Assembly (NCBI GenBank): GCA_944383695.1
Contig: CALWQP010000027.1
Coordinates: 1 to 40,658 of the forward strand
Direction: 5' to 3'
DNA: 40,658 bases
Origin: an uncultured Mediterraneibacter sp.
Lineage (GTDB): Bacteria > Bacillota > Clostridia > Lachnospirales > Lachnospiraceae
Part shown: positions 6,261 through 14,855 of the stretch, piece after piece
How the letters are laid out: each line of letters opens with the position of its first letter
Position numbering within the stretch: the first letter of the stretch is position 1
Program-made: the position numbers and the translations under genes
Notes under the pieces: model-generated
The model's input: the letters and a program-made list of their open reading frames with translations, nothing else
What the model was told of the DNA's origin: nothing
Databases searched by the model: none

Positions 6261-7700
6261 CTAAGTATCTTTCCTTTGTAGTCTCACCACAGTCTCCACA
6301 TGCACCGTCTCGGGAAACATATCCACCGCCCTCACTCTCTCCAGCATATATCCCTGCCCGCACAGATATTTCAGATCCCTTGCCAGCGTCGCAGGGTCAC
6401 AGCTCACATACACAACCCGCTCCGGCGCCATCTCCACGATCGTCCGAAGCAGTGTCTCATCGCACCCCTTTCTCGGCGGGTCTACAACAACCACATCCGC
6501 GCGCGCTCCATTGCCGGCGGAAGCCTCTCCCGCGTCTGCATGTTCCTGATACCACTCTGGCAGCACTTCCTCTGCCCTTCCCACGAAGAACTCCACATTT
6601 TCTATCCCATTGATCTTCGCATTCTCACGCGCATCATCGATTGCCTGAGGAATAATCTCCACACCGTACACCTTCCTGGCTCTCTGCGCAAGAAAAATGG
6701 AAATCGTACCGATGCCGCAGTACAGATCCCACACAGTTTCATGTCCCTTTAGATCCGCATATTCCAGCACAAGAGAATACAAGTTCTCTGTCTGCACAGG
6801 ATTGACTTGATAAAACGACAGCGGAGATATCTGGTATTTGATGCCGCCGATATAGTCCGTAATATAGCCGCCGCCCCACAGTACATCAACAGAATCCCCC
6901 ATGATCACATTTGTCCGGCGCATATTGGGGCTGAGCGTGATGCTTGTCATTCCCGGAATCTTCGACAGCCCGCTGATCAGCTCTCCTGCATCAGGAATCT
7001 CCCTCCCATTCACCACGAGACATACCATAATCTCCCTGGTGGCAAATCCATAACGTATAAGGACATGACGAATCAATCCCTTCCCAGTTTTTTCATCATA
7101 GGAAGGGATCTTGTTCTTCTTCATAAAGTTCAGTATTATTTCAAGGATTTCCCGGTTCACAGACACACCCAGGGCGCAGTCAGTATTCGGGATAATATCG
7201 TGCGTTCGCCCCGCATAAAATCCAGTCACCGGATTCCCTTCTTTATCTGTGCCAAAAGGAAACTGCGCTTTATTCCGGTAACCAAATGGAGAGTCCATTC
7301 CCAGCGCCGGCTCCATGATCCGGTTCAGGAACTGCGGAGAAAAGCCACCGACCCTCTCCAGATTGGCCTGCACTTTCTGTGCCTTGAACGCCAGCTGTCT
7401 CTCATAAGACATTTCCTGTATCTGACATCCGCCGCACTTCCGTGCAAATGAACATTTCGGCGCAACGCGATCCGGGGAAGGCTCAATGACTTCCATCAAT
7501 CTTGCGTATCCGTAATTTTTCTTCGCCTTCATGACCTTCGCTTCCACGGTATCCCCGATCACTGCATCTTTAATGAACAGGGTATACCCATCCACTTTTC
7601 CGATCCCTTCGCCGTTCACCCCGATATCCGTTATCTTCACGACCGCCGTATCATTTTTCTGCATTGGTTTCTGCGTCATACTCATTTCAATCTCCAGCAT
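6261..7700 (-). CDS. rlmD: 23S rRNA (uracil-5-)-methyltransferase RlmD/RumA type
   Basis: 479 residues. It transfers a methyl group from S-adenosylmethionine to a uracil of 23S rRNA; the exact position (U1939 or U747) is not decided here. A TRAM-like domain spans about residues 17-75. Four cysteines for a 4Fe-4S cluster are at 83, 89, 92 and 175. The methyltransferase part carries DLYCGIGTISIFLAQ, VVVDPPRKGCDETLL, the catalytic-cysteine motif VVYVSCDPATLARDL and the terminal HVETVV. The first ATG has a weak ribosome site; an ATG at 7685, after GGAG, is an alternative. It follows yhaM by 7 bases. The last residues (RLQRKDT) may have been altered by element insertion. Confidence 0.93.
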   Translation of the reverse strand: MLEIEMSMTQKPMQKNDTAVVKITDIGVNGEGIGKVDGYTLFIKDAVIGDTVEAKVMKAKKNYGYARLMEVIEPSPDRVAPKCSFARKCGGCQIQEMSYERQLAFKAQKVQANLERVGGFSPQFLNRIMEPALGMDSPFGYRNKAQFPFGTDKEGNPVTGFYAGRTHDIIPNTDCALGVSVNREILEIILNFMKKNKIPSYDEKTGKGLIRHVLIRYGFATREIMVCLVVNGREIPDAGELISGLSKIPGMTSITLSPNMRRTNVIMGDSVDVLWGGGYITDYIGGIKYQISPLSFYQVNPVQTENLYSLVLEYADLKGHETVWDLYCGIGTISIFLAQRARKVYGVEIIPQAIDDARENAKINGIENVEFFVGRAEEVLPEWYQEHADAGEASAGNGARADVVVVDPPRKGCDETLLRTIVEMAPERVVYVSCDPATLARDLKYLCGQGYMLERVRAVDMFPETVHVETVVRLQRKDT

Positions 7701-7707
7701 CCTGAGC

Positions 7708-8652
7708 CTATACCCCAGACGTCCGTCTCAGATTTGACTCAAACAATTTGTTATAACCCAGCCAGTCCTGTCCGGTCTTTCCCTTGAATATCTCCGTCAG
7801 TGTCTGCATCTTCGCGTCTGCATTGTCCGCCAGGTTCAGCGCCAGAGCTTCTGCAAGAGCAGGCTTTTTCGGCGAACCATATTCCAGTTCTCCGTGATGC
7901 GCGATCACACAGTGTTTTAATTCATTGGCAAGCTGTACCGGGAAATCCGGTATCGTACGCACCGCCTCACTGATCATCTCCACCCCGATTACGATATGAC
8001 CAATAAGCTGCCCTTCATCCGTATAGTCATTATCAGGAAAAGCCGACAGTTCTCTTGTCTTTCCGATATCATGGCACATGGCCGCCGCAAAGAGAAGATC
8101 TCTGTTCAGGATGGGATATGCCCTGGCAAAATATTCGCACAGATGCAGCACGCTCAGCGTATGCTCCAGCAGTCCCCCTGAGAATCCGTGATGCACGGTC
8201 TTTGCCGCGGAATGTTCTTTAAATAACTTTATAAACGCTCCGTTGTCCACGAAAAAATATTCCAGCAGCTTTTTCAGGTAAGGATTTCCGATCTGCCGGA
8301 TATAGGCAGTCAGCTCTTCATACATACCTTCAACGCTTTTCTCTGTAGTGGGCATATAATCGGCAGGGTTATATTCTCCCTCCTGCGCCTTCCGTATCTG
8401 CTTGATATTGATCTGGAGATTTCCGTTATAACTGATCACATCTCCATACACTTCAATAAAATCTTTCTCATCATAGTCTGCGATACCCTGAGAATTCGGG
8501 TCCCACACTTTTCCGTCCAGAACGCCGGTTTTATCCTGCAGAAGCAGATTGTCATACGGTTTCCCATTTCTTGTCTCCGCGGAACGTTTCCCTTTACAAA
8601 GATAAACATTCCTGATGGTCTCGCCTTCATGAAGCCCATTGATATATCTCAT
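7708..8652 (-). CDS. yhaM: 3'-5' exoribonuclease YhaM
   Basis: 314 residues, the same length as I recall for the B. subtilis protein. The N-terminal 90 residues form an OB-fold for nucleic acid binding. The HD phosphohydrolase domain spans about residues 150-290, with HHGFSGGLLEHTLSV, the metal-binding pair in MCHDIGK, GHIVIGVEM and CVIAHHGELEYG. In Firmicutes YhaM trims single-stranded RNA 3' ends and can degrade DNA. GAGGAAAGAC precedes the ATG. It is the upstream partner of rlmD, with a 7-base gap, so the two are co-transcribed. Nothing unusual was noted in the motifs. Confidence 0.92.
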   Translation of the reverse strand: MRYINGLHEGETIRNVYLCKGKRSAETRNGKPYDNLLLQDKTGVLDGKVWDPNSQGIADYDEKDFIEVYGDVISYNGNLQINIKQIRKAQEGEYNPADYMPTTEKSVEGMYEELTAYIRQIGNPYLKKLLEYFFVDNGAFIKLFKEHSAAKTVHHGFSGGLLEHTLSVLHLCEYFARAYPILNRDLLFAAAMCHDIGKTRELSAFPDNDYTDEGQLIGHIVIGVEMISEAVRTIPDFPVQLANELKHCVIAHHGELEYGSPKKPALAEALALNLADNADAKMQTLTEIFKGKTGQDWLGYNKLFESNLRRTSGV

Positions 8653-8726
8653 GTCTTTCCTCTTTCTATTCTCATTTTGAGCACATACTGTGCCGCCTGA
8701 TTTATTTTTGTCTGATCGTTACCCGG

Positions 8727-10016
8727 TCATTCTCTGCTTCCCACTGTTACATAAAAATCAACATCCACATATCCTTCCGCGCCGATCCTCCTGCCCTCAA
8801 ACAGAACCTGCTGCCCTGTCCTCGTTTTAAGGACAGCGCTCTGGTATGAGCCGATGCTCACGATACTGTCATTTCCCACCGCATAGATGATATCACCGCT
8901 CTGGATACCGGCTGCCATGGCGGGAGAATCCGGGTCCACGTCCACCACATAGATGCCGCCGGGCATTCCCTGCTCCTCTTTGAGCTGGGTAGTCACCGTT
9001 GTTCCATATATACCGATATATGGAACGCTTTCGCCATTTGCAAGGAATTCTATGATAGGCTTCAAGTCCGATATCGCATAGGCGTTTACCATGGAGCTCT
9101 CACTGTCATCCCATACTGTTTCGGGAATCAGCCCGATGACCTCACCCTTCATATTGAAGAGGACTCCTGTTCCCTGTGACGCTGCCGGAATATTGGTTGC
9201 CAGAATATCGCATTCTCCGTCAAAAAACGCTTCTTTATAGTCCGTGGAGCTGACCATGCCATATCCCATTCCGTCCGCATAACCGAACAGATTCCCCAGG
9301 GCCATCACTGTATCTCCCTGTTTCACCAGATTCGAATTTCCGAGTGTGGACACCTTGACCGCAGACCAGGTTGAAGCCGCAATATCTCTGCGCGGCACAC
9401 TGAACACAGCCAGACCGGTGTTTTTATCCTGTTTTTTCAGGGAAGCGCTGTATTTCTTTCCATCCTGGAACGTAACCGTCCACCCCGATGCCTCTCCGCA
9501 CACAGAATCATCCGCAAGGATCAGCAGCTCCTGACCGTTATCCGCAGTGACCACACCGGCTGCTCCGGCACTGATGCCGGTCATCTCTTTCTTCCAGTCT
9601 GCTTCCGTTTTCACCGGCTCAATTGATACGATTCCTTTTCTTGCTTCTGCCGCTCTTTCATTCATGCTTGCCATCATCTCTTCATAGCTGTCGGCATTGG
9701 CGGCAGGTACGGAATCTTCCTCCGCTGTACTGTCACTTTCCCCGCCCTCTTGCGGCTCTTCATCTTCCGGGATCGTCACAGTCTTGGCATCTCCTTCGAA
9801 TTTATCTTCTATCCATGGTTTGAGCGCAAAAAAAACAAGGCAGGCAAACACTCCCAGGATCACGCCGTACACTGCAAATCTGGCAAGCTGTTTTGCGAAC
9901 TGTTCCCTGCTGATCGGTTTTGGTTTGATCGTTTCCTGTAAAAAAGAATATTTGTTTTCCTCCGAGCCCTCTTCCGGACTCAGGTTCCGGTCTTTATCGT
10001 TCGGCATGGACATCAT
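8727..10016 (-). CDS. Membrane-anchored HtrA-like pseudoprotease with PDZ domain
   Basis: 429 residues: a cytoplasmic N-terminus, one membrane segment (about 46-64), an acidic linker rich in E, D and S (80-125), a trypsin-like domain (130-325) and a PDZ domain (335-425). The fold follows HtrA/DegP, but the catalytic triad is absent. The His position reads LLILADDSV (about 164-172), the Asp position NTGLAVFSV (about 199-207), and the GNSGGPL serine loop reads SQGTGVLFN (280-288). It is therefore probably a non-proteolytic sensor or scaffold at the cell surface. GGAGGAG precedes tandem ATGs. A good promoter lies upstream and it diverges from mutS2. Confidence 0.85.
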   Translation of the reverse strand: MMSMPNDKDRNLSPEEGSEENKYSFLQETIKPKPISREQFAKQLARFAVYGVILGVFACLVFFALKPWIEDKFEGDAKTVTIPEDEEPQEGGESDSTAEEDSVPAANADSYEEMMASMNERAAEARKGIVSIEPVKTEADWKKEMTGISAGAAGVVTADNGQELLILADDSVCGEASGWTVTFQDGKKYSASLKKQDKNTGLAVFSVPRRDIAASTWSAVKVSTLGNSNLVKQGDTVMALGNLFGYADGMGYGMVSSTDYKEAFFDGECDILATNIPAASQGTGVLFNMKGEVIGLIPETVWDDSESSMVNAYAISDLKPIIEFLANGESVPYIGIYGTTVTTQLKEEQGMPGGIYVVDVDPDSPAMAAGIQSGDIIYAVGNDSIVSIGSYQSAVLKTRTGQQVLFEGRRIGAEGYVDVDFYVTVGSRE

Positions 10017-10031
10017 TCTCCTCCAAATCCT

Positions 10032-10060
10032 AGTATAACTGATTCATTGGGATTGTTCAA
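10032..10060 (-). promoter_or_regulatory. Sigma-A promoter of the HtrA-like gene
   Basis: On the minus strand TTGAAC (-35) and TATACT (-10) are separated by 17 bases. The -10 lies about 16 bases before the start codon, giving a very short leader. Confidence 0.7.
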
Positions 10061-10186
10061 TTCATTTTGGAAAAGCCTTTTCTTTATCTCCAGAATAGGG
10101 TAAAATGTGTTTACAGCAGGCGCAGTGCGGATATGCCACATATATTCCGGGGCGCATTGAAACCAACATGCAAATAAGGTGACTTC

Positions 10187-12562
10187 ATGAATCAAAAAAC
10201 ACTGACCAAACTTGAGTTTGACAAAATCATATCCCTTCTTGAAGAAGAAGCAGGCTCATTCCGCGGCAGACAGTTATGCCGGCGTTTAAAGCCTATGACA
10301 AACCTGGAGAAAATCAATACATTGCAGGAACAGACAGCCGCCGCATTTACCCGCATCGTCAGGAAAGGGCGAATTTCTTTCGGCGACGCGTCCCCTGTGG
10401 AGGAGTCCATGAAACGGCTGGAGGTCGGCGGTGCTTTAAGTATCTCCGAACTGCTCCGCATCTGCCGTCTTCTGGCGAATGCCGCCCGGGTGAAATTATA
10501 CGGACGTCACGACACTCAGGAGGATTCCGCAGACTGCCTGGACTCATTTTTTGAGCAGCTTGAGCCCCTCACTCCTCTGTCTTCGGAAATCGAACGGTGC
10601 ATCATCTCAGAGGACGAGCTCAGCGATGACGCCAGCAGTACATTAAAGCACATCCGCCGCAGCATCGGCAGCATCAACGATAAAGTACATTCCACCCTGT
10701 CCGGGCTGGTGAACGGATCATTGAGGACGTATCTCCAGGACCCGATTATTACTATGAGAGGGGATCGCTATTGCATTCCTGTAAAAGCAGAATACAGGGG
10801 ACAGGTGCAGGGACTCATCCATGACCAGTCATCCACCGGCTCCACTCTCTTTATCGAGCCGATGGCCGTAGTGAAGCTGAACAATGACTTAAAGGAACTC
10901 TACGCAAAAGAGCAGGAAGAGATCCAGGCAATCCTAGCCCGGCTCAGCGAAGAAGCCGCCCAATATATCGAGGAAATCCGGACAGACTATCGGGCGCTCA
11001 CGGATCTGGATTTTATTTTTGCAAGAGGCGCGCTGGCGCTTTCCATGCGCGGCAGCCGTCCGCTCTTTAACGAAGAGGGGCGCATCCGCATCCGTGAAGG
11101 CAGGCATCCTCTTCTGGATCAGAAGAGCGTTGTTCCGATCACGGTATCTCTGGGGGAGGATTTTACCCTTCTCATCATCACCGGACCGAACACAGGCGGG
11201 AAAACGGTCTCACTTAAGACAGTGGGGCTCTTTACCCTGATGGGGCAGGCCGGGCTTCATATCCCTGCGGGCAACCGTTCCGAGCTTGCAGTATTCCATC
11301 AGGTCTATGCGGATATCGGAGATGAGCAGAGTATTGAACAGAGCTTGAGTACATTCTCGTCACATATGACAAACATTGTGTCCTTCTTGAAAGAAGTAGA
11401 TGAGCGCTCCCTTGTTCTTTTTGACGAGCTGGGGGCAGGGACAGACCCCACCGAAGGAGCGGCTCTTGCCATTGCCATCCTGTCCCATCTGCACAAGAGG
11501 AACATCCGAACCATGGCTACCACTCATTACAGCGAGTTGAAAGTGTACGCACTCTCAACGCCCGGTGTGGAAAATGCATGCTGCGAATTTGACGTGGAAA
11601 GCCTGCGCCCCACCTACCGGCTCCTCATCGGAATTCCCGGAAAGAGCAACGCATTTGCCATTTCAGGCAAGCTGGGGCTTCCGGACTACATCATTGAGGA
11701 CGCAAAAAAACATCTCAGCGAGCAGGATGTTTCCTTCGAAGATCTGCTGGGCGACCTGGAGACGAGCCGCCGCACGATCGAAAGAGAGAGGGAAGAAGTC
11801 GCCGCGTACCGCCGAGAAGCAGAAAGTCTCAAGCAGCAGGCGGCACAGCGTCAGGCAAAACTGGACGAACAGAGGGACCGGATCATCCGAGAGGCGAACG
11901 AAAAAGCGAACGCTATTTTGCGCGAGGCAAAAGAGGTGGCTGACGAGACCATCCGCAACTTCCACAAATTCGGAAAAGAGAATATTTCTGCGGCAGAAAT
12001 GGAAAAAGAGCGGGAGCGTCTCAGAAAGAAGATCAAAGACACGTCCTCAGCTTCTGCCCTGGGTTCACAGAAACCGAAAAAAGCGCACAAGCCCTCTGAT
12101 TTTAAACTCGGTGAATCCGTCAAGGTGCTGAGCATGAACCTGACCGGCACTGTCAGCTCCCTGCCCGATTCACGCGGCAATGTGACAGTACAGATGGGCA
12201 TCCTCCGCTCTCAGGTCAACATATCAGATCTGGAGATCATCGAGGAGCCATCGCCCGGTACAGCGAAGAAATTCAGCCGCACATCCAGAGGGAAGATCGC
12301 CATGGGCAAATCCCTGTCCGTAAGTCCCGAGATCAACCTTCTCGGCAAAACAGTGGATGAGGCTGTCTCAGAGCTGGACAAATATCTGGATGACGCTCTC
12401 CTCTCCCACCTGAACACGGTGCGGATAGTGCATGGGAAGGGCACCGGGGCTCTGCGCAAAGGCATCCATGAATATTTAAGGCGCCAGAAACATGTGAAAT
12501 CTTATCACCTTGCCGAATTCGGCGAAGGCGATGCCGGGGTAACTATCGCAGAACTGGGATAG
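10187..12562 (+). CDS. mutS2: MutS2 ATPase/endonuclease (RqcU)
   Basis: 791 residues, full length. An N-terminal clamp/lever region leads to the ABC-type ATPase with Walker A GPNTGGKT (about 333-340), Walker B LVLFDELGAGTDPTEGAALA and the switch ATTHYSELK. A long charged coiled coil (about 510-640) follows, then a KOW-like segment and a C-terminal Smr domain (about 712-791) with HGKGTGALRKGIHEYL. MutS2 lacks the mismatch-binding domain of MutS. In B. subtilis it senses collided ribosomes and suppresses recombination. AAGGTGA precedes the ATG. The two-component genes follow on the same strand after 65 bases. All motifs are intact. Confidence 0.96.
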   Translation: MNQKTLTKLEFDKIISLLEEEAGSFRGRQLCRRLKPMTNLEKINTLQEQTAAAFTRIVRKGRISFGDASPVEESMKRLEVGGALSISELLRICRLLANAARVKLYGRHDTQEDSADCLDSFFEQLEPLTPLSSEIERCIISEDELSDDASSTLKHIRRSIGSINDKVHSTLSGLVNGSLRTYLQDPIITMRGDRYCIPVKAEYRGQVQGLIHDQSSTGSTLFIEPMAVVKLNNDLKELYAKEQEEIQAILARLSEEAAQYIEEIRTDYRALTDLDFIFARGALALSMRGSRPLFNEEGRIRIREGRHPLLDQKSVVPITVSLGEDFTLLIITGPNTGGKTVSLKTVGLFTLMGQAGLHIPAGNRSELAVFHQVYADIGDEQSIEQSLSTFSSHMTNIVSFLKEVDERSLVLFDELGAGTDPTEGAALAIAILSHLHKRNIRTMATTHYSELKVYALSTPGVENACCEFDVESLRPTYRLLIGIPGKSNAFAISGKLGLPDYIIEDAKKHLSEQDVSFEDLLGDLETSRRTIEREREEVAAYRREAESLKQQAAQRQAKLDEQRDRIIREANEKANAILREAKEVADETIRNFHKFGKENISAAEMEKERERLRKKIKDTSSASALGSQKPKKAHKPSDFKLGESVKVLSMNLTGTVSSLPDSRGNVTVQMGILRSQVNISDLEIIEEPSPGTAKKFSRTSRGKIAMGKSLSVSPEINLLGKTVDEAVSELDKYLDDALLSHLNTVRIVHGKGTGALRKGIHEYLRRQKHVKSYHLAEFGEGDAGVTIAELG

Positions 12563-12627
12563 GGGTCAGCCCCTTTTGCCACCGAATTTTCGAATATTCT
12601 GAATATTAATCATAGGGAGGGACCCAA

Positions 12628-13329
12628 ATGGTCGGAAAACAGAAAATCCTCATCGTAGACGATGATGAGAATATCGCGGAACTTATCTCACTCTATCTTA
12701 CAAAAGAGTGTTTTGACACAAAAATCGTATACAATGGGGAAGATGCCCTGACTGCATTTGGCACCTACAGCCCCAACCTGGTGCTGCTGGACCTGATGCT
12801 GCCGGGCATTGACGGCTATCAGGTGTGCCGCGAGATCCGCGCGCGCTCCTCTACGCCTGTCATCATGCTCTCCGCGAAAGGCGAAGTATTTGACAAGGTA
12901 CTGGGACTTGAGCTGGGCGCGGATGACTATATCATGAAGCCATTTGACTCCAAGGAGATGGTGGCCCGCGTGCGCGCTGTGTTAAGGCGTTACCAGCCTG
13001 CCAGAAATGATGACGCGGGTGCGGAAAAGGCAAAATGTGTAGAGTACGAAGGCATCACCATCAACCTGACCAACTATTCTGTAATGTGTGACGGACAGCA
13101 TGTAGAAATGCCCCCAAAAGAACTGGAGCTTCTCTACTGTCTCGCCGCCTCGCCGAACCAGGTGTTCACAAGAGAGCAGCTCCTGGACCGCATATGGGGA
13201 TATGAATACATCGGGGACACAAGGACTGTCGATGTCCACATCAAGCGTCTGCGTGAGAAGCTCAAGGATCATCCCCACTGGAGCCTTAGTACAGTGTGGG
13301 GAATCGGATACAAATTTGAGACAAAATAA
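12628..13329 (+). CDS. OmpR/PhoB-family response regulator
   Basis: 233 residues. The receiver domain (about 5-118) has the acidic pocket DDDEN (11-15), phosphoacceptor Asp55 in VLLDLMLPG, and the conserved lysine in DDYIMKPFDSKEM. The C-terminal winged helix (about 135-230) includes PPKELELLYCLAASPNQVFT and DRIWGYEYIGDTRTVDVHIK. AGGGAGGG precedes the ATG. The cognate kinase starts 69 bases downstream. Regulated genes are unknown; the nearest transcript downstream is on the opposite strand, and it encodes a sugar-binding lipoprotein. Confidence 0.95.
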   Translation: MVGKQKILIVDDDENIAELISLYLTKECFDTKIVYNGEDALTAFGTYSPNLVLLDLMLPGIDGYQVCREIRARSSTPVIMLSAKGEVFDKVLGLELGADDYIMKPFDSKEMVARVRAVLRRYQPARNDDAGAEKAKCVEYEGITINLTNYSVMCDGQHVEMPPKELELLYCLAASPNQVFTREQLLDRIWGYEYIGDTRTVDVHIKRLREKLKDHPHWSLSTVWGIGYKFETK

Positions 13330-13398
13330 TTTGAGGCTGCGGACCGCCTCGTCTGAAAGGGGCGCCCGCAGTCATTACTGTAACAGGGGGATGATGTC

Positions 13399-14802
13399 AT
13401 GAAAAGCATGCTTCACCTGAAATTTATTGTTCTTTATATAATATTTGGTTTTTTGTGTCTGTTCACGACTGCCACTCTGACGACACAGCTTATGGAAAAC
13501 CGTCTTATGGAGGACACCTCCCGGATACTGTACCGGGAAGCCACCCTGATCGCCAGTGATTATCTGCCCTCGTATTTTACGGACGATTCTTCACTTTACG
13601 CAGTACAGGCACAGCTTGCGGCAATGCGGCTGTATCTGGACGCCTCTCTGTGGTTCGTTGACAGCACAGGCACAATGATCACATCATCCAATATAGAAAA
13701 CACATCCGCCCCGGAAGTGATCCAAGAATTCAACCCTGCGGAAATCGGAGGCAGCCAGTATATTTCAGGCACCTATCACGGCTACTTTGACGAGGATGTC
13801 ATCACCGTGATGGCTCCTGTGACACAGGGATTTTACACAAAAGGTTATCTGCTGATCCACAGCCCGGTGTCCGGTGTTGAACAGCGATGCTCTTCCCTTA
13901 TACAGCCTGTTTACATTTCGCTGGGCGTTATCTTTCTGCTCTCCTTTATCTTTCTTCTGGGCGTCCATTTTATCGTATACCGCCCTGTCAAAAAAATATC
14001 GGAGGCGGCAAGACAGTATGCGCTTGGAAACCTGGACTATGAAATCCCTGTCGCCACACATGACGAGGTGGGGTATCTCTCCGCGTCTCTGAACTACATG
14101 GCGGCACAGCTCAAGGATATGGATGATTACCAGAAGAAAATCGTGGCGAATGTATCTCATGATTTCCGCTCTCCGCTCACTTCGATGAAAGGATATGTGG
14201 AGGCGATGGCTGACGGCACGATTCCCCCGGAAAAGTATGGAAAGTATTTAAATATCATACTGTTCGAAACAGAACGTCTGACAGACCTTACGCGTGACTT
14301 GCTGACTCTGAACGAATTCGATACAAAAGAGCTCCTCCTTTCCAAGGAAAAATTCGACATCCAGAAGGTTATCAAGAGCACGGCAGAATCCTTCGAAGCA
14401 GTCTGTACCCCGAAACACATCTCCATCGAACTGCTTCTGATGCCCGGTACTGTACGCGTCTATGCTGACAGGCGGAAAATCCAGCAGGTCCTCTACAACC
14501 TGATCGACAATGCGATCAAATTCAGTGAAAACGGATCTTCCGTCACTATAGAAGTAACTGTAAAAAGCGACAAAGCGTTTATCTCGGTCAAAGACCATGG
14601 GATCGGCATCCCCAGGAAAGAGCAGAATAAAATATGGGAACGTTTTTACAAATCAGATCTTTCCCGCGGCAAAGACAAAAAGGGCACCGGCCTCGGGCTG
14701 TCCATTGTAAAAGAAGTCATCCAGGCACACAACGAACACATCAACGTGATCAGCACAGAAGGCGTGGGAACAGAATTTATCTTCTCCTTAAGCCGAACCT
14801 GA
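13399..14802 (+). CDS. Membrane sensor histidine kinase
   Basis: 467 residues. The first membrane segment is near residues 7-27, followed by an extracellular sensor of about 145 residues and a second membrane segment (about 172-195). A HAMP linker follows. The HisKA domain holds the phospho-accepting His254 in NVSHDFRSPLTSMKGY. The ATPase domain has NLIDNAIKFS (N box), DHGIGIPRKEQNKIW (G1/F region) and GTGLGLSIVKEV (G2). It pairs with the response regulator directly upstream. The signal is unknown; the extracellular part resembles single-Cache-like sensors only loosely. A bidirectional terminator follows. Confidence 0.94.
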   Translation: MKSMLHLKFIVLYIIFGFLCLFTTATLTTQLMENRLMEDTSRILYREATLIASDYLPSYFTDDSSLYAVQAQLAAMRLYLDASLWFVDSTGTMITSSNIENTSAPEVIQEFNPAEIGGSQYISGTYHGYFDEDVITVMAPVTQGFYTKGYLLIHSPVSGVEQRCSSLIQPVYISLGVIFLLSFIFLLGVHFIVYRPVKKISEAARQYALGNLDYEIPVATHDEVGYLSASLNYMAAQLKDMDDYQKKIVANVSHDFRSPLTSMKGYVEAMADGTIPPEKYGKYLNIILFETERLTDLTRDLLTLNEFDTKELLLSKEKFDIQKVIKSTAESFEAVCTPKHISIELLLMPGTVRVYADRRKIQQVLYNLIDNAIKFSENGSSVTIEVTVKSDKAFISVKDHGIGIPRKEQNKIWERFYKSDLSRGKDKKGTGLGLSIVKEVIQAHNEHINVISTEGVGTEFIFSLSRT

Positions 14803-14806
14803 TAAA

Positions 14807-14840
14807 AAATGCTGTGGGACCCGCAGGCTCCACAGCATTT
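14807..14840. terminator. Bidirectional terminator between convergent genes
   Basis: AAATGCTGTGG and CCACAGCATTT form a perfect 11-bp stem around a 12-base loop. An A-run precedes it and a T-rich stretch follows, so it can end both the kinase and the lipoprotein transcripts. Confidence 0.8.
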
Positions 14841-14855
14841 CCTTTCATCTTTTCT

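Noticed and set aside
6115-6363. 82-codon minus-strand frame across the rlmD 3' end
   Set aside because: Its N-terminal part is an out-of-frame reading of rlmD, and the rest has no ribosome site. I treat it as junction sequence, although its tail might recur at other element ends.
6807-7451. 214-codon open frame on the plus strand
   Set aside because: It is antisense to rlmD, which has all catalytic residues; the composition is that of a shadow frame.
11565-12131. 188-codon frame inside mutS2 on the same strand
   Set aside because: It is a +1 frame of the coiled-coil region, with arginine/serine-rich sequence and no start signal.
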